DNA from: Bradyrhizobium sp. CB1717
GTDB taxonomy: Bacteria > Pseudomonadota > Alphaproteobacteria > Rhizobiales > Xanthobacteraceae
Assembly (NCBI RefSeq): GCF_029714325.1
Contig: NZ_CP121666.1
Span: 8,339,001-8,403,000, forward strand
Reading direction: 5' to 3'
DNA: 64,000 nucleotides
Positions 26,260 through 35,460 of this stretch are shown here, piece after piece. The notes beneath the pieces are model-generated. The model saw only the letters and a list, made by a program, of their open reading frames with translations, did not search any database and was not told the DNA's origin. A program made the translations under genes and the position numbers. How positions within the stretch are numbered: position 1 is the first letter of the stretch; the number at the start of each line of letters is the position of its first letter.

Positions 26260-27294
26260 TCAGCGTTCGACCTCACGATTCCAGCGCTTGGTCCACTCCT
26301 CGCGCTTCTCGTTGATGACGGTCCAGTCCGGATTGTAGAGCTTCGCCGCGCGCTCGCCGATCGGCGCCATCTTGCCGAGCTCCGGCGGGATCACCAGCGA
26401 TTTCAGCACCGGGCCGTAGCCATAGTCCTTGAGCATCACGAGCTGGATCTTCGGGTCGAGCAGCATCTTGACGAAGCTCGAGGCCAGCGGCGAGGCGTTC
26501 GGCTTGGTGATCGGACAGGCAGTGGTGAGCAGCGTTGCGGCGCCTTCCTTGGGATAGACGAAATCGACGGGGAAGCCGGTATTGGCAAAGCTCTGCACGC
26601 GGCCGGTGCCCCACACCGCAATCACGGCCTGACCGGACTGGAACAGCTCGGTCATCTTGCCCGGCGACGGCTCATAGGCGAGCACGTTCGGATTGATCTG
26701 CTCCTTGAATATCTTGAAGCCGGAATCGACGTTGGTCTCGCCGCCGCCATTCATCTTCGACAGCATCACCAGCGCTTCGAGACCATAGGTGTTGTTGATC
26801 GGCGGGATCACGAGCTGTTTTGCGTATTTCGTGTCCTTCAAATCGTTCCACGAGGTCGGCGGCGCCCAGCCTTTCTCGGCAAACACCTTGGTGTTGTACA
26901 TCAGGCCGGTTGCGACGATGCCGATCGCGACCGCGCGATCGTCCTTGAAGCGCGCGGTGTCGTAGAGATCGGCCGGCAGGCCGTCGAGCTTGCCGCAGAA
27001 GCCGAGCTGGATCGCCTGGTACATCGGGCCGTCGTCAACGATGGCGACGTCGATCTGCTGATTGCCCTTCTGCGCCTGAAGCTTGGCCAACGTATCGGTG
27101 GAGTTGCCGGCGACGTATTCGACCTTGACGCCATTCTCCTTCTCGAAGGCCGGGATCACCTCGTCGCGGATGGTCTTCTCGAACGAGCCGCCGTAGCCGG
27201 CGACATAGAGCGTTTTCTGCTGGGCCGAGGCGACCGAGGGGGCGGCAATGAGCGCCGCGACGCTGATCGCTGTCAGAAGGCGAAGAGTCTTCAT
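26260..27294 (-). CDS. Periplasmic binding protein, PotD/polyamine-opine type
   Basis: This 344-residue protein has a Sec signal peptide (about 1-24, ending ASA) followed by a family-1/8 binding fold (KTLYVAGYGGSFEKTIRDEVIP, NSTDTLAKLQAQKG, GPMYQAIQLGF). It is the first gene of operon A, which continues through the ABC genes to the amine dehydrogenase and RidA. The ligand is probably the substrate of those enzymes. The acidic polyamine pocket residues of PotD cannot be placed without alignment. Confidence 0.9.
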   Translation of the reverse strand: MKTLRLLTAISVAALIAAPSVASAQQKTLYVAGYGGSFEKTIRDEVIPAFEKENGVKVEYVAGNSTDTLAKLQAQKGNQQIDVAIVDDGPMYQAIQLGFCGKLDGLPADLYDTARFKDDRAVAIGIVATGLMYNTKVFAEKGWAPPTSWNDLKDTKYAKQLVIPPINNTYGLEALVMLSKMNGGGETNVDSGFKIFKEQINPNVLAYEPSPGKMTELFQSGQAVIAVWGTGRVQSFANTGFPVDFVYPKEGAATLLTTACPITKPNASPLASSFVKMLLDPKIQLVMLKDYGYGPVLKSLVIPPELGKMAPIGERAAKLYNPDWTVINEKREEWTKRWNREVER

Positions 27295-27430
27295 ATGGAC
27301 CGATCTCCAATACCGGAATGAGGTGACGTGCCGACGAGTCTCGCTGGCTGAAGCGCCTTCCGCATCTCCTTCCGCGCGAATCCCTCTCCGATCAGGGCTC
27401 CGGCCCCCATTCGGCGGGTTTTGGCGCGAT

Positions 27431-27452
27431 TTGGAGGTTTGAACCCCTCCAA
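27431..27452. promoter_or_regulatory. Dyad in the LysR/ABC divergent region
   Basis: TTGGAGG (27431-27437) and CCTCCAA (27446-27452) form a 7-bp inverted repeat whose interior is also nearly symmetric. It sits in the roughly 270-base region between the binding-protein gene and the LysR gene, where a LysR-type regulator normally binds. The assignment is by position. Confidence 0.4.
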
Positions 27453-27569
27453 TCTGCCGAAAAAGCGGGCTGTCTCCAGTCCTGATGAAAAAGATCGCAA
27501 CCTATACTTCCATCGTCCAATGAATAATGGCACCCTTTGCATGCCGAAATGTTATGACTGGACTTGGGG

Positions 27570-28493
27570 ATGGCGCGGATCAATTCGCGGCAGGTGGAGG
27601 CCTTCCGCGCGACGATGCTGACCGGCAGCGTCACCGAGGCGGCGAAGCTGATGGCGGTGACCCAGCCGGCGGTGAGCCGGCTGCTGCGCGACCTCCAGGC
27701 GCTGCTGAAGATGGAGCTGTTCGAGCGGCGCGGCACCGGCCTGGTGCCGACCGCCGCGGCGATGGCGCTCTACACCGAAGTGGAGCGCTCCTTTGTCGGC
27801 CTCGAACGCATCACGGCGGCGGCCGAGGAAATCCGGGGACGCCGCACCGGCTCGTTGCGCATCGCTGCGCTGCCGGCGCTGGCAAACGGATATTTGCCAC
27901 GCCTTGCCGGACATTTCCTGATGGAACGCCCCAACCTCAATCTTGCCTTCTTCGGCGTGATCTCGCCGATCGTGGTCGACTGGGTCTTGAACAATCAATG
28001 CGACATCGGCTTTGCCGAGGTGCCGATCGCGCATTCCGGCCTGCCGAGCCAGCGGCTGCCGGCATTGGCGCGCGTCGCGGTGCTGCCGACCGGTCATCGC
28101 CTTGCAGAAAAGGAAGTGCTGGAGCCGCGCGATTTCGAGGGCGAGACGTTCATCTCGCTGTCGGCGGGATCGTCGAGCCGGCATCTCGTCGACCAGGTCT
28201 TCCATCGCCACGATGTCCGCCGCGTGCTCCGGGTCGAGACCACGCTGTCGGAGATCATGTGCGGCATGGTGTCGTCGGGGCTCGGCGTTTCGATCTGCGA
28301 TCCCTTCACCGCGCAGGAATTTGCCACGCGCGGTATCGTCGTGCGCCGCTTCCTGCCGCGCATCGACTTCGAATTCTCCGCCGTTTTTCCGGCGCAGCGC
28401 AGCCCCTCGCCGGTGGCGCTGGATCTGGTCGAGACCATGCGCAAGGCGCTGGTGGAGTTTGAGGACCTGCCCGAGGCCGCGCTCAGCCGCTGA
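27570..28493 (+). CDS. LysR-family regulator (OccR/NocR-like)
   Basis: This 307-residue protein has an N-terminal winged helix (INSRQVEAFRATMLTGSVTE, then VTQPAVSRLLRDLQ), strongly like opine regulators, and a periplasmic-binding-like effector domain (RTGSLRIAALPALANGY). The ATG at 27570 is used in preference to a TTG six bases earlier. It is divergent from operon A and most likely activates it when the imported amine is present. Its stop overlaps the convergent amidohydrolase gene by 11 bases. Confidence 0.9.
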   Translation: MARINSRQVEAFRATMLTGSVTEAAKLMAVTQPAVSRLLRDLQALLKMELFERRGTGLVPTAAAMALYTEVERSFVGLERITAAAEEIRGRRTGSLRIAALPALANGYLPRLAGHFLMERPNLNLAFFGVISPIVVDWVLNNQCDIGFAEVPIAHSGLPSQRLPALARVAVLPTGHRLAEKEVLEPRDFEGETFISLSAGSSSRHLVDQVFHRHDVRRVLRVETTLSEIMCGMVSSGLGVSICDPFTAQEFATRGIVVRRFLPRIDFEFSAVFPAQRSPSPVALDLVETMRKALVEFEDLPEAALSR

Positions 28494-29856
28494 AAGCCGC
28501 CTGCGCCTCCGGCAAATCCCAGATCTTGCCGATCGCGGCTGTACCTGCCGCGGTGATCGTCGCCTCATCCGCACCGAGATAGCGTCCCTCGTCGACCAGC
28601 ACGCGGCCGTCGACCATGACCTGATCGATATTGGCGCGATTGCCCAGCGCGATCAGCGCGCGGCGCGGATCGAACAGCGGCTGAAGATGGGGATGGGTGA
28701 GATCGACGACGGTGAGATCGGCGGTGGCGCCTGGCTCGATGCGGCCGAGATCGGGGCGCTTGATGACATCGGCGGCGACGGCCGTGTTCGCTTCGATCAA
28801 CTCGGGTGAGTTCGCGACATCAGGGCGCGCCGAGGTGACCTTGGAGATCAGCGAGGCCGCATTGAGCTCGCCGAGCAGGTCCATGTTGTAACCGTCGGTG
28901 CCGACCACGGTGCGCACGCCGTGCTCGGCGAACCGGCTGAAGGCGGCGGTGATGCCGGCGCGCGCGAATACGCGCGGGCAGTTCAAGACGGTCATGCCGC
29001 GCGCGGCCATGAGCTTGAGATCGTCGTCGCCGCTGAACATGCAATGCGCCGCCATCAGATCGGGCGCGAGCAGGCCGAGCCAGTCGAGATATTGTGCCGG
29101 GGTGCGGCCGCCATAGCGCTTGCCGATGGTCTCGACCTCGGCGCGGCTCTGTGCCATGTGCGTCGTGATGGGCACGCCGAGCTCGCGCGCCCGCGCGGCG
29201 CAGGCCTTCAGGAGATCAGGACCGCACGTGTCGGTGGCATGCGGACTCATGGCAAGCGAGACGCGGCCGTCGCCGCGATTATTCCAGCGCTGATAGAGCG
29301 CGTCCCACGTCGCCATGTCGGCGGCGCCGTCTTCGCCGGAATAGCGGACCACGCCGTCGGGGCCCGCCTTGGCGTCCGACGTCGAGAACAGATAAGGCGC
29401 GCCGTAGAAGCGGATGCCCATCTCCTCCGCGGCGTCGAACATCTCGGGGATCGAGTTGCGGAACGGCTCCATCACCGTGGTGGCGCCGCCCTTGAGGAGC
29501 TGGAGGATGCCGAGCCGCGCCACCGCTAGGCGCTCTTCCGCCGACAGGATATCGGCGCCGCGCTTGGTGAGCGGCAGCAGCACCGTGTAGACGATGCTCT
29601 GGTTGTTCTTGCGGCCGTTGCCGTCCTCGGTGTGGCTGCGCGCCACCGCTTCGGAGAAGCAGTGATTGTGCAGGTTGAGCAGGCCCGGCAGCACGAAGCG
29701 GCCGGGCCGATCAAAAACCTGATCGGCACGCGGCTTGTCGCGCGTGACTGCGGCGATCCTCTTGCCTTCGACCAGGACCCAATGGTCGCGCAGCACATCC
29801 TGCACGCCGTCTTTCCGTGACAGCACATAGCTGCCAAAAATTGCTGTGGTGCTCAT
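28483..29856 (-). CDS. Amidohydrolase-superfamily protein (Atz/Trz-type deaminase or hydrolase)
   Basis: This 457-residue protein has the metal-binding pair in PGLLNLHNHCFSEA, a later THMAQ and AHC (metal or catalytic histidines), and the metal Asp in VVGTDGYN, the order seen in subtype III amidohydrolases such as Atz/Trz and guanine or methylthioadenosine deaminases. The start at 29856 overlaps the stop of the binding protein (ATGA); the longer frame upstream lies inside that gene. It is the last gene of operon B. Ring-amine or cyclic-amide hydrolysis is likely; the substrate is unknown. Confidence 0.85.
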   Translation of the reverse strand: MSTTAIFGSYVLSRKDGVQDVLRDHWVLVEGKRIAAVTRDKPRADQVFDRPGRFVLPGLLNLHNHCFSEAVARSHTEDGNGRKNNQSIVYTVLLPLTKRGADILSAEERLAVARLGILQLLKGGATTVMEPFRNSIPEMFDAAEEMGIRFYGAPYLFSTSDAKAGPDGVVRYSGEDGAADMATWDALYQRWNNRGDGRVSLAMSPHATDTCGPDLLKACAARARELGVPITTHMAQSRAEVETIGKRYGGRTPAQYLDWLGLLAPDLMAAHCMFSGDDDLKLMAARGMTVLNCPRVFARAGITAAFSRFAEHGVRTVVGTDGYNMDLLGELNAASLISKVTSARPDVANSPELIEANTAVAADVIKRPDLGRIEPGATADLTVVDLTHPHLQPLFDPRRALIALGNRANIDQVMVDGRVLVDEGRYLGADEATITAAGTAAIGKIWDLPEAQAAFSG

Positions 29857-31436
29857 GCGGGGCGTACGTTCCAGAACACGGCGGTGCCGTCGAGAATGCC
29901 GGTGATGGCCTTGCGATAGGCGGTCGGCTGCTTGTACAGGCCGATCGGAATATAGGGGATTTCCTCGAACGCGACCGCCTGGATCTCGCGGCAGATGCGC
30001 TGCTGCTCGGCGAGCTGGGAAGCCGCCAGCCACTGGCTGCGCAACTCGCCCATCTTCGTGCTCGCATACCAGCCGGCGACCTTGCCTTCGCCGCGGATGT
30101 TGGTGTTGCCGGCCGGGTTGAGCCAGTCGATGCCCTGCCAGTTGCCGACCGCCGCGCTCCAGCCGCCCTGCCCGATCGGATCCTTCTTGAGCTGGCGCTG
30201 CAACACCACGGCGAAATCGAGCCCGGCATATTCGACATTCATGCCGGCCTTGCGCAAGCTATCCACGGCGATCTCGCCGAGCGGCTTTTGCGCCAGCGAG
30301 TTGGTGGGAACGAGCAGCACGATCTTCTCGCCGTTGTAGCCGGCGGCCTTCAGATCCGCCTTGACCTTGTCGTAGTTGCGCGGACCGCGGAACACGTCGA
30401 GGCCGACGTCGCTCGCCATCGGCGTGCCTGGGGCGAAATAGCCGATCGGTGAAACCTGGAATGCCGGATCGATGCCGGCAACAGCGGTCATGAACGCGGA
30501 CTGATCGATCGCGCCGAGCAGCGCGCGGCGGATGGCGGGATTGTCGAACGGCGGCTGAAGGTGATTGAGGCGCAGCATGCAAGCGTAGCCGCGGGGATCG
30601 AGAATGCGCGCTTCGATGTCGCCGGCGGCCCTGATCACCGGCAACAGATCATGCGGCGTGGTCTCCTGCCAGTCCTGCTCGCCGGTCTGGAGCGCGGCGA
30701 CGCCGGTGCCGGCATCGGGCGTGGTGGTCCAGACCACGCGATCGTAATGCACGATCTTCGGACCGGCGGTCCAATCCGGCTTGCCGTCCGTGCGCGGCTG
30801 GTAGCGCTCGAATTTGGCATAGGCGTTGCGCGCGCCCTGCACCCGCTCGTCGGCGAGATAGCGGAACGGGCCGCTGCCGATCACCTCGGTCAGCGGCTTG
30901 AACGGATCCTGACTCGCCAGCCGCTCCGGCATCATGAAGCAGGCGTTGATCGCGGCCTTGCCGAGCGCCTGCGGCAGCAGCGGGAACGGACGCTTGAGGC
31001 GGAAGCGGATGGTGCGGTCATCGGCGGCCGACAGTTCGGCGGTCGCCTCCAGCAGCTCGCCGCCAAAGCCGTCGCGCGCCGCCCAGCGGCGGATGCTGGC
31101 GACGCAGTCACGCGCGAGCACGCGCTCGCCATCGTGCCAGAACAGGCCGTCGCGCAAGCTGAGATCCCACTGGAGCTGGTCGCCGGAGACGACGTGACCC
31201 GACAGCATCTGCGGCGAAACTTGCAGGGAAGAGCTCATGCCGTAGAGCGTGTCATAGACCATGAAGCCATGGTTTCGCGACACCTGCGCGGTCGAATAGA
31301 TGGGATCGACGAAGGCGAGATCGATGACAGGGATGAAGCGCAGCGTGGACTGGGATTCAGCGCGGACGATGCCCGGCAGCGACAGCGCCGGCATGGCTGC
31401 GGCGGCCTTGAGGAACGAACGGCGGGAGATAGGCAT
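29853..31436 (-). CDS. Family-5 ABC substrate-binding protein with Tat signal (peptide/nickel type)
   Basis: This 527-residue protein starts with a Tat signal (SRRSFLKAAAAMPALSLPG) and has the SBP family-5 pattern (DLAFVDPIYSTAQVSRNHGFMVYDTLYG, WDLSLRDGLFWHDG, FDNPAIRRALLGAID). These proteins bind peptides, opines or glycosides and usually precede two permease and two ATPase genes. None of these is present, so it must use a transporter encoded elsewhere or have another role. It lies between the racemase and amidohydrolase genes of operon B. Confidence 0.9.
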   Translation of the reverse strand: MPISRRSFLKAAAAMPALSLPGIVRAESQSTLRFIPVIDLAFVDPIYSTAQVSRNHGFMVYDTLYGMSSSLQVSPQMLSGHVVSGDQLQWDLSLRDGLFWHDGERVLARDCVASIRRWAARDGFGGELLEATAELSAADDRTIRFRLKRPFPLLPQALGKAAINACFMMPERLASQDPFKPLTEVIGSGPFRYLADERVQGARNAYAKFERYQPRTDGKPDWTAGPKIVHYDRVVWTTTPDAGTGVAALQTGEQDWQETTPHDLLPVIRAAGDIEARILDPRGYACMLRLNHLQPPFDNPAIRRALLGAIDQSAFMTAVAGIDPAFQVSPIGYFAPGTPMASDVGLDVFRGPRNYDKVKADLKAAGYNGEKIVLLVPTNSLAQKPLGEIAVDSLRKAGMNVEYAGLDFAVVLQRQLKKDPIGQGGWSAAVGNWQGIDWLNPAGNTNIRGEGKVAGWYASTKMGELRSQWLAASQLAEQQRICREIQAVAFEEIPYIPIGLYKQPTAYRKAITGILDGTAVFWNVRPA

Positions 31437-31458
31437 TACAAGAGGCTCCTAAAGGATC

Positions 31459-32115
31459 TTACGTGTTCAACAAGACCGCGCCGATCGCGGCCGCGACCGC
31501 CTGTTGCGCCGGCTCGATCACGCGCACACCGATCGCATCCGCAATCGCCGCGCGATGCGAGGCCATGCCGGCGCAGCCCATCACGACGACATCGGCGCGA
31601 CATTGCGTGACCAGCACGCGGCCGGCGTCGATCAAGCGGCCGCGCATGTCCGCGCCGGCCGTCTCGGCCGCGCTCGCGCCGACCGACCAGCTTCCGGCAT
31701 AGCGGCTGTCAACGCCCATCACGCGCGCCATGCGCTGCTGGCGGCGGATGCTCGACGGCGATAGCGCGATGATTCCAAACCGCTCGCCCAGCATCAGCGC
31801 GCGGAAGATGGCGCATTCGGCGATGCCCAGCACGGGGCGTCCACCGGCCGCTTCGCGCACCGCGTGCAGGCCGGGATCGCTGAAGCAGGCAAGTACGAAG
31901 GCATCGGCATCGTCACGCGACACACGGTTCACCAGCGGCATGACGACGCTGTCGGCATCGCGCTGCGAGCTGATGCCCGGCGGGCCCTCGGCAAGGCCGA
32001 CCACCTCGATGTCAGGCCCGCCGGCGATGCGCAGCGGCGCGACCGCGTCGTCGATCGCCGCCGTCACCGACGCCGAGGAGTTGGGGTTGATGACGAGGAC
32101 GCGGCGACGGGTCAT
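31459..32115 (-). CDS. Aspartate/glutamate/hydantoin racemase family protein
   Basis: This 218-residue protein carries the family start MTRRRVLVINPNSS, a first catalytic Cys in VLACFSDPGL and a second in VVMGCAGMA, the two cysteines that swap protons at the alpha carbon. It is the usual length for hydantoin or Asp/Glu racemases. The ATG at 32115 matches the family N-terminus; the open frame extends 70 codons upstream into the deacetylase gene. With the carbamoylase of the same operon it probably interconverts enantiomers of a 5-substituted hydantoin or amino acid. Confidence 0.88.
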   Translation of the reverse strand: MTRRRVLVINPNSSASVTAAIDDAVAPLRIAGGPDIEVVGLAEGPPGISSQRDADSVVMPLVNRVSRDDADAFVLACFSDPGLHAVREAAGGRPVLGIAECAIFRALMLGERFGIIALSPSSIRRQQRMARVMGVDSRYAGSWSVGASAAETAGADMRGRLIDAGRVLVTQCRADVVVMGCAGMASHRAAIADAIGVRVIEPAQQAVAAAIGAVLLNT

Positions 32116-32123
32116 GGCACTGC

Positions 32124-33008
32124 TCAGCGATTGCCGGCTTCGTGGCGCAGGAAGTTCTCCGCGATCTTCTCGCCCGTGGTGATCCAGACGTCCGGGCACG
32201 ACTTTGCGTAAGTGAGAAACTCGCGCAGCAGACGCAGCCGCATCGGTCGGCCGCTGCATTGCGGATGCAGCACGGTCGTCACCATCGCACCCCAGTCGCG
32301 GACCTCGTCCAGCTCGTCCTTCCACATTGAAAGCACATGCTCCTTGGGGAAGATCGAGCGCGGGCTGAAGCGCGCGGACAGGCCGTGCATCCAGTCGTCA
32401 TAGCTGGCGGTGACCGGCAGCTCGATCGTGCCGGGCTTGCCGTCGGCAAGACGATGGCGATAGGGCCTGACGTCGTCGCGGAATGAGGAGGTGTAGACGA
32501 TGCCATGGCGCACCAGCGCGACGCGCAGCTCCTCGGTGAACTCGCCATAGGGCGCGCGATAGCCGGTCGGCTTGACGCCGAGCCGGCGCTTCAGCGCCTC
32601 GAAGCCGCGCTCCAGCTCCTCCTCGATCCAGGGATCGCCGGGATCAGGCAGCAGATGGTGATAGCCGTGATGGCCGATCTCGTGGCCGGCCTTCAGAATC
32701 GATTCGGCCATCGCGGGATGCGCATCGACCGACCAGCCCGTGACGAAGAACGTCGCCTTGAGATCGAGCTGGTCGAGCAGCTCCAGCAGCTTCGGCGTGC
32801 CGACGCGCGCCTCGTAACCGCCATAGCTCATGGTGATGAGCCGCTGCGCATGCACCGCATCCTTGCTGGTCCAGGCGCTCTCCGCGTCCACGTCGAACGA
32901 CAGGAACATCGCCGACTTGTACGGCTTCGGCCAGGGGTATTCGGGCGCGGGATCCGCGGTGTTGGCCGGGACGAGCGGGATGCTCTTGAGTGCCTTACTG
33001 TCCAGCAT
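32124..33008 (-). CDS. Polysaccharide-deacetylase-fold hydrolase (allantoinase/cyclic imidase-like)
   Basis: This 294-residue NodB-fold protein shows the metal motif pair SFDVDAES and GHEIGHHGYHH and the RAPYGEF motif. No signal peptide is present, so a role on peptidoglycan is unlikely. The DVDAES form and cytosolic location fit the PuuE-type allantoinase/imidase branch, which opens cyclic ureides and imides. In operon B it could be the ring-opening enzyme whose N-carbamoyl product goes to the carbamoylase. It overlaps the upstream binding-protein gene by 14 bases. Confidence 0.8.
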   Translation of the reverse strand: MLDSKALKSIPLVPANTADPAPEYPWPKPYKSAMFLSFDVDAESAWTSKDAVHAQRLITMSYGGYEARVGTPKLLELLDQLDLKATFFVTGWSVDAHPAMAESILKAGHEIGHHGYHHLLPDPGDPWIEEELERGFEALKRRLGVKPTGYRAPYGEFTEELRVALVRHGIVYTSSFRDDVRPYRHRLADGKPGTIELPVTASYDDWMHGLSARFSPRSIFPKEHVLSMWKDELDEVRDWGAMVTTVLHPQCSGRPMRLRLLREFLTYAKSCPDVWITTGEKIAENFLRHEAGNR

Positions 33009-33825
33009 TGATGGTCGCCTTCTCTAATCCGTTGTCGTTGAGTTTCCACTTCGCCAGCAGGGTCTTGTAGGTGCCGTCGGCGATCAGCGCATCGACGGCC
33101 TCGAGAATGGCCTGCTGAAGTGCCTTTTCCTTGACCGGCAGCGCGATGCCCGTGAACTGCGTCGCGAAGGGATCACCGACCGGTGCATAGGTGCCCGGCT
33201 CGAGGTCCATCAGATAGGGCAGCGTCTCGTTGCCCTGCACGGCGGCGTCGATACGGCCCTGCCTGAGCTGGTTACGCGCATCGGCCGAGCCGTCGGTGCC
33301 GACGAACTGGATCGGATTGCTGCCGCAGTTCTTCTGGCTCCACTTGTCGATCTCCGCCGGAAACATGGTCCGGCGGCTGGCGCCGACCTTCTTGCCGCAC
33401 AGCGCAGCCATGTCCTTGAACTCGGACGCACGGGACTGCTGCACGAAGAATTTCGGACCGCTGCGCAGATAGTCGACGAAGGACGCGATCTCGTGCCGGC
33501 TCGCATAATCGGTGAAGCCGGACAGGATGGCATCCACCCGCCCCGTCGAGATCGACGGCATGAATTCGGCAAAGCTGGTCTCGGTCCATTCGATCTTGAC
33601 GCCGAGCTTGCGGCCGATCGCCTCGCCGAGATCAATGTCGAATCCGGACAGCGCGTTGGTGGCGGGATCGCGGAATTCCATCGGCGGATAGTTCGGCACC
33701 AGCGCCACCTTGAGGCTGCCGCGCTTGGCGATGTCAGGCGGCAGCTCGATGGCCCAAGCCTGAACACTTAGAGCCGAAACGGTCATGGCGCCAACCAGCG
33801 CCACCGCAACCAAAAGCCTCTTCAT
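32995..33825 (-). CDS. Amino-acid ABC transporter binding protein, family 3 (second copy)
   Basis: This 276-residue protein has a signal peptide (about 1-25) and a family-3 fold (RGSLKVALVPNYPPMEFRDPATNAL, GFDIDLGEAIGRKLGV). The ATG at 33825 has GGGGGTG upstream; a GTG six bases earlier is too close. It is clearly paralogous to the product of 35457-36284 (shared PPMEFRDPATN-like and SGFTDYASRHE/SGISDRASRRE segments) and lies on the other side of the same ATPase and permease, so the two proteins probably share one importer. Confidence 0.9.
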   Translation of the reverse strand: MKRLLVAVALVGAMTVSALSVQAWAIELPPDIAKRGSLKVALVPNYPPMEFRDPATNALSGFDIDLGEAIGRKLGVKIEWTETSFAEFMPSISTGRVDAILSGFTDYASRHEIASFVDYLRSGPKFFVQQSRASEFKDMAALCGKKVGASRRTMFPAEIDKWSQKNCGSNPIQFVGTDGSADARNQLRQGRIDAAVQGNETLPYLMDLEPGTYAPVGDPFATQFTGIALPVKEKALQQAILEAVDALIADGTYKTLLAKWKLNDNGLEKATINAGQ

Positions 33826-33841
33826 CACCACACCCCCAATG

Positions 33842-34606
33842 TCAGATCACTGCCGAAAGAAATGCCTTGGTGCGCTCCTCGCGCGGCGCGCCCAGAACGT
33901 CGGATGCGCGGCCCTGCTCGACGATCGCGCCCTGGTCCATATAGACGACGCGGTCGGCGACCTCGCGCGCGAAGCCGAGCTCGTGCGTCACCACCATCAT
34001 GGTCATGCCGCTTCGCGCCAGCTCCTTCATGACCGCGAGCACCTCGCCGACGAGCTCGGGATCGAGCGCGCTGGTCGGCTCGTCGAACAGCATCAGCATC
34101 GGCTTCATCGCGAGCGCCCGCGCGATCGCGACGCGCTGCTGCTGGCCGCCGGAAAGCTGCGCGGGATACGAGTCCGCCTTGGCCGCAAGCCCGACACGGC
34201 GGAGCAACTCGAGCGCTTCAGTGCGCACCTCATCGGCTTTACGCCCCTGCACCTGGGTCGGGCCTTCGGTGATGTTCTCCAGCGCAGTCTTGTGCGGAAA
34301 CAGATTGAAGCGCTGGAAAACCATGCCGGTCTTGAGCCGCTGCCGCCCGATCTCGCGCTCGGAGAGACGGTGAAGCTTCCCACCCTGCTCGCGCACACCC
34401 AAAAGCTCGCCGTCGAGCCAGATGCCGCCGGCATCGATCGTCGCGAGCTGGTTGATGCAGCGGAGCAGCGTGGTCTTGCCCGAGCCTGAGGCGCCGATCA
34501 GGCACATCACCTCGCCGGGCCAGACGTCGAGCGAGACGTTCTTGAGAGCCTGGAACTCTCCAAAATTCTTGCTGACGGTGCGGATCGCGACGAGGGGTTT
34601 TGTCAT
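33842..34606 (-). CDS. Polar amino-acid ABC transporter ATP-binding protein (GlnQ type)
   Basis: This 254-residue protein has Walker [13 protein letters not shown]-loop [11 protein letters not shown], signature [15 protein letters not shown], Walker [13 protein letters not shown] and switch His VVTHELGFA. This is the short form typical of amino-acid importers. It overlaps the permease gene by four bases. It forms the importer of operon B with the permease and two binding proteins. Confidence 0.93.
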   Translation of the reverse strand: MTKPLVAIRTVSKNFGEFQALKNVSLDVWPGEVMCLIGASGSGKTTLLRCINQLATIDAGGIWLDGELLGVREQGGKLHRLSEREIGRQRLKTGMVFQRFNLFPHKTALENITEGPTQVQGRKADEVRTEALELLRRVGLAAKADSYPAQLSGGQQQRVAIARALAMKPMLMLFDEPTSALDPELVGEVLAVMKELARSGMTMMVVTHELGFAREVADRVVYMDQGAIVEQGRASDVLGAPREERTKAFLSAVI

Positions 34607-35460
34607 CGCGCGAGCCGCAATGTGCCGCGTGCAAAGCGGCGTTCGAGCAACATCTGGAGCGGTGTCAGGATCGAGACCACGAGCAGGTACCAGAGCCCCG
34701 CGACGATCAGGAGCTCGATGACGCGGGAGTTGGCGTAATAGATGTTCTCGGCGTTGTGCAGCAGTTCCGGATACTGGATGACGCTCGCGAGTGAGGTCGC
34801 CTTCACCATGCCGATGAACTCGTTGCCGAGCGGCGGGATCACCACCCGCATCGCCTGCGGCAGCACGATCCGGCGCAGCGCGCGCAGCCGTCCCATGCCG
34901 ATCGCCTGCGCCGCCTCATATTGCCCGATGTCGACCGACAGCATGCCGGCGCGCATCACTTCCGATGTATAGGCGCCCTGGTTGATGCCGAGCCCGAGCA
35001 GCGCGGCGAGGAACGGCGTCATGACGTCGACGGCCCGTGCGCTCCACAGGCCGGGAATGCCGATGGTCGGAAACACCAGCGCCAGATTGAACCACAGCAG
35101 CAGTTGCAAGATCAGCGGCGTGCCGCGGAACAGCCATGTATAACCGGCAGCAACGGAACTCAGCACCGGATTGGGCGACAGCCGCATAATCGCGACGACG
35201 ATGCCGAGAAAGATGCCGAGCATCATCGCCAGCACCGCCATCACCATGGTGTTGACGATGCCTTCGAGGATGACCTTCACGGTCAGGAAGCGGCTGACAT
35301 AGGACCATTCGATCTGGCCGTTCGCAAACGCGCGCGCGATCGCCGCCAGCACAAGGATAATCAGGGCCGCGCTGATCCAGCGAAACCAATGCGGCTCGCG
35401 CGCGATCCGCATGCCCGACAGATCGGGAAATCCCTCCGCGAGTGCCGGCGCCGGCTTCAT
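34603..35460 (-). CDS. Polar amino-acid ABC transporter permease (HisM/GlnP type)
   Basis: This 285-residue membrane protein has an N-terminal hydrophobic helix, then the HEQRO permease domain ([53 protein letters not shown]) and the EAA loop ([24 protein letters not shown]). The ATG at 35460 overlaps the binding-protein stop (ATGA). Only one permease gene is present, so the channel may be a homodimer. Confidence 0.92.
   Translation of the reverse strand: MKPAPALAEGFPDLSGMRIAREPHWFRWISAALIILVLAAIARAFANGQIEWSYVSRFLTVKVILEGIVNTMVMAVLAMMLGIFLGIVVAIMRLSPNPVLSSVAAGYTWLFRGTPLILQLLLWFNLALVFPTIGIPGLWSARAVDVMTPFLAALLGLGINQGAYTSEVMRAGMLSVDIGQYEAAQAIGMGRLRALRRIVLPQAMRVVIPPLGNEFIGMVKATSLASVIQYPELLHNAENIYYANSRVIELLIVAGLWYLLVVSILTPLQMLLERRFARGTLRLAR

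Noticed and set aside
32124..33008. Chitooligosaccharide or peptidoglycan deacetylase (NodB or PgdA)
   Set aside because: No signal peptide or nod genes are present, and operon context and the DVDAES motif point to the cyclic-amide branch.
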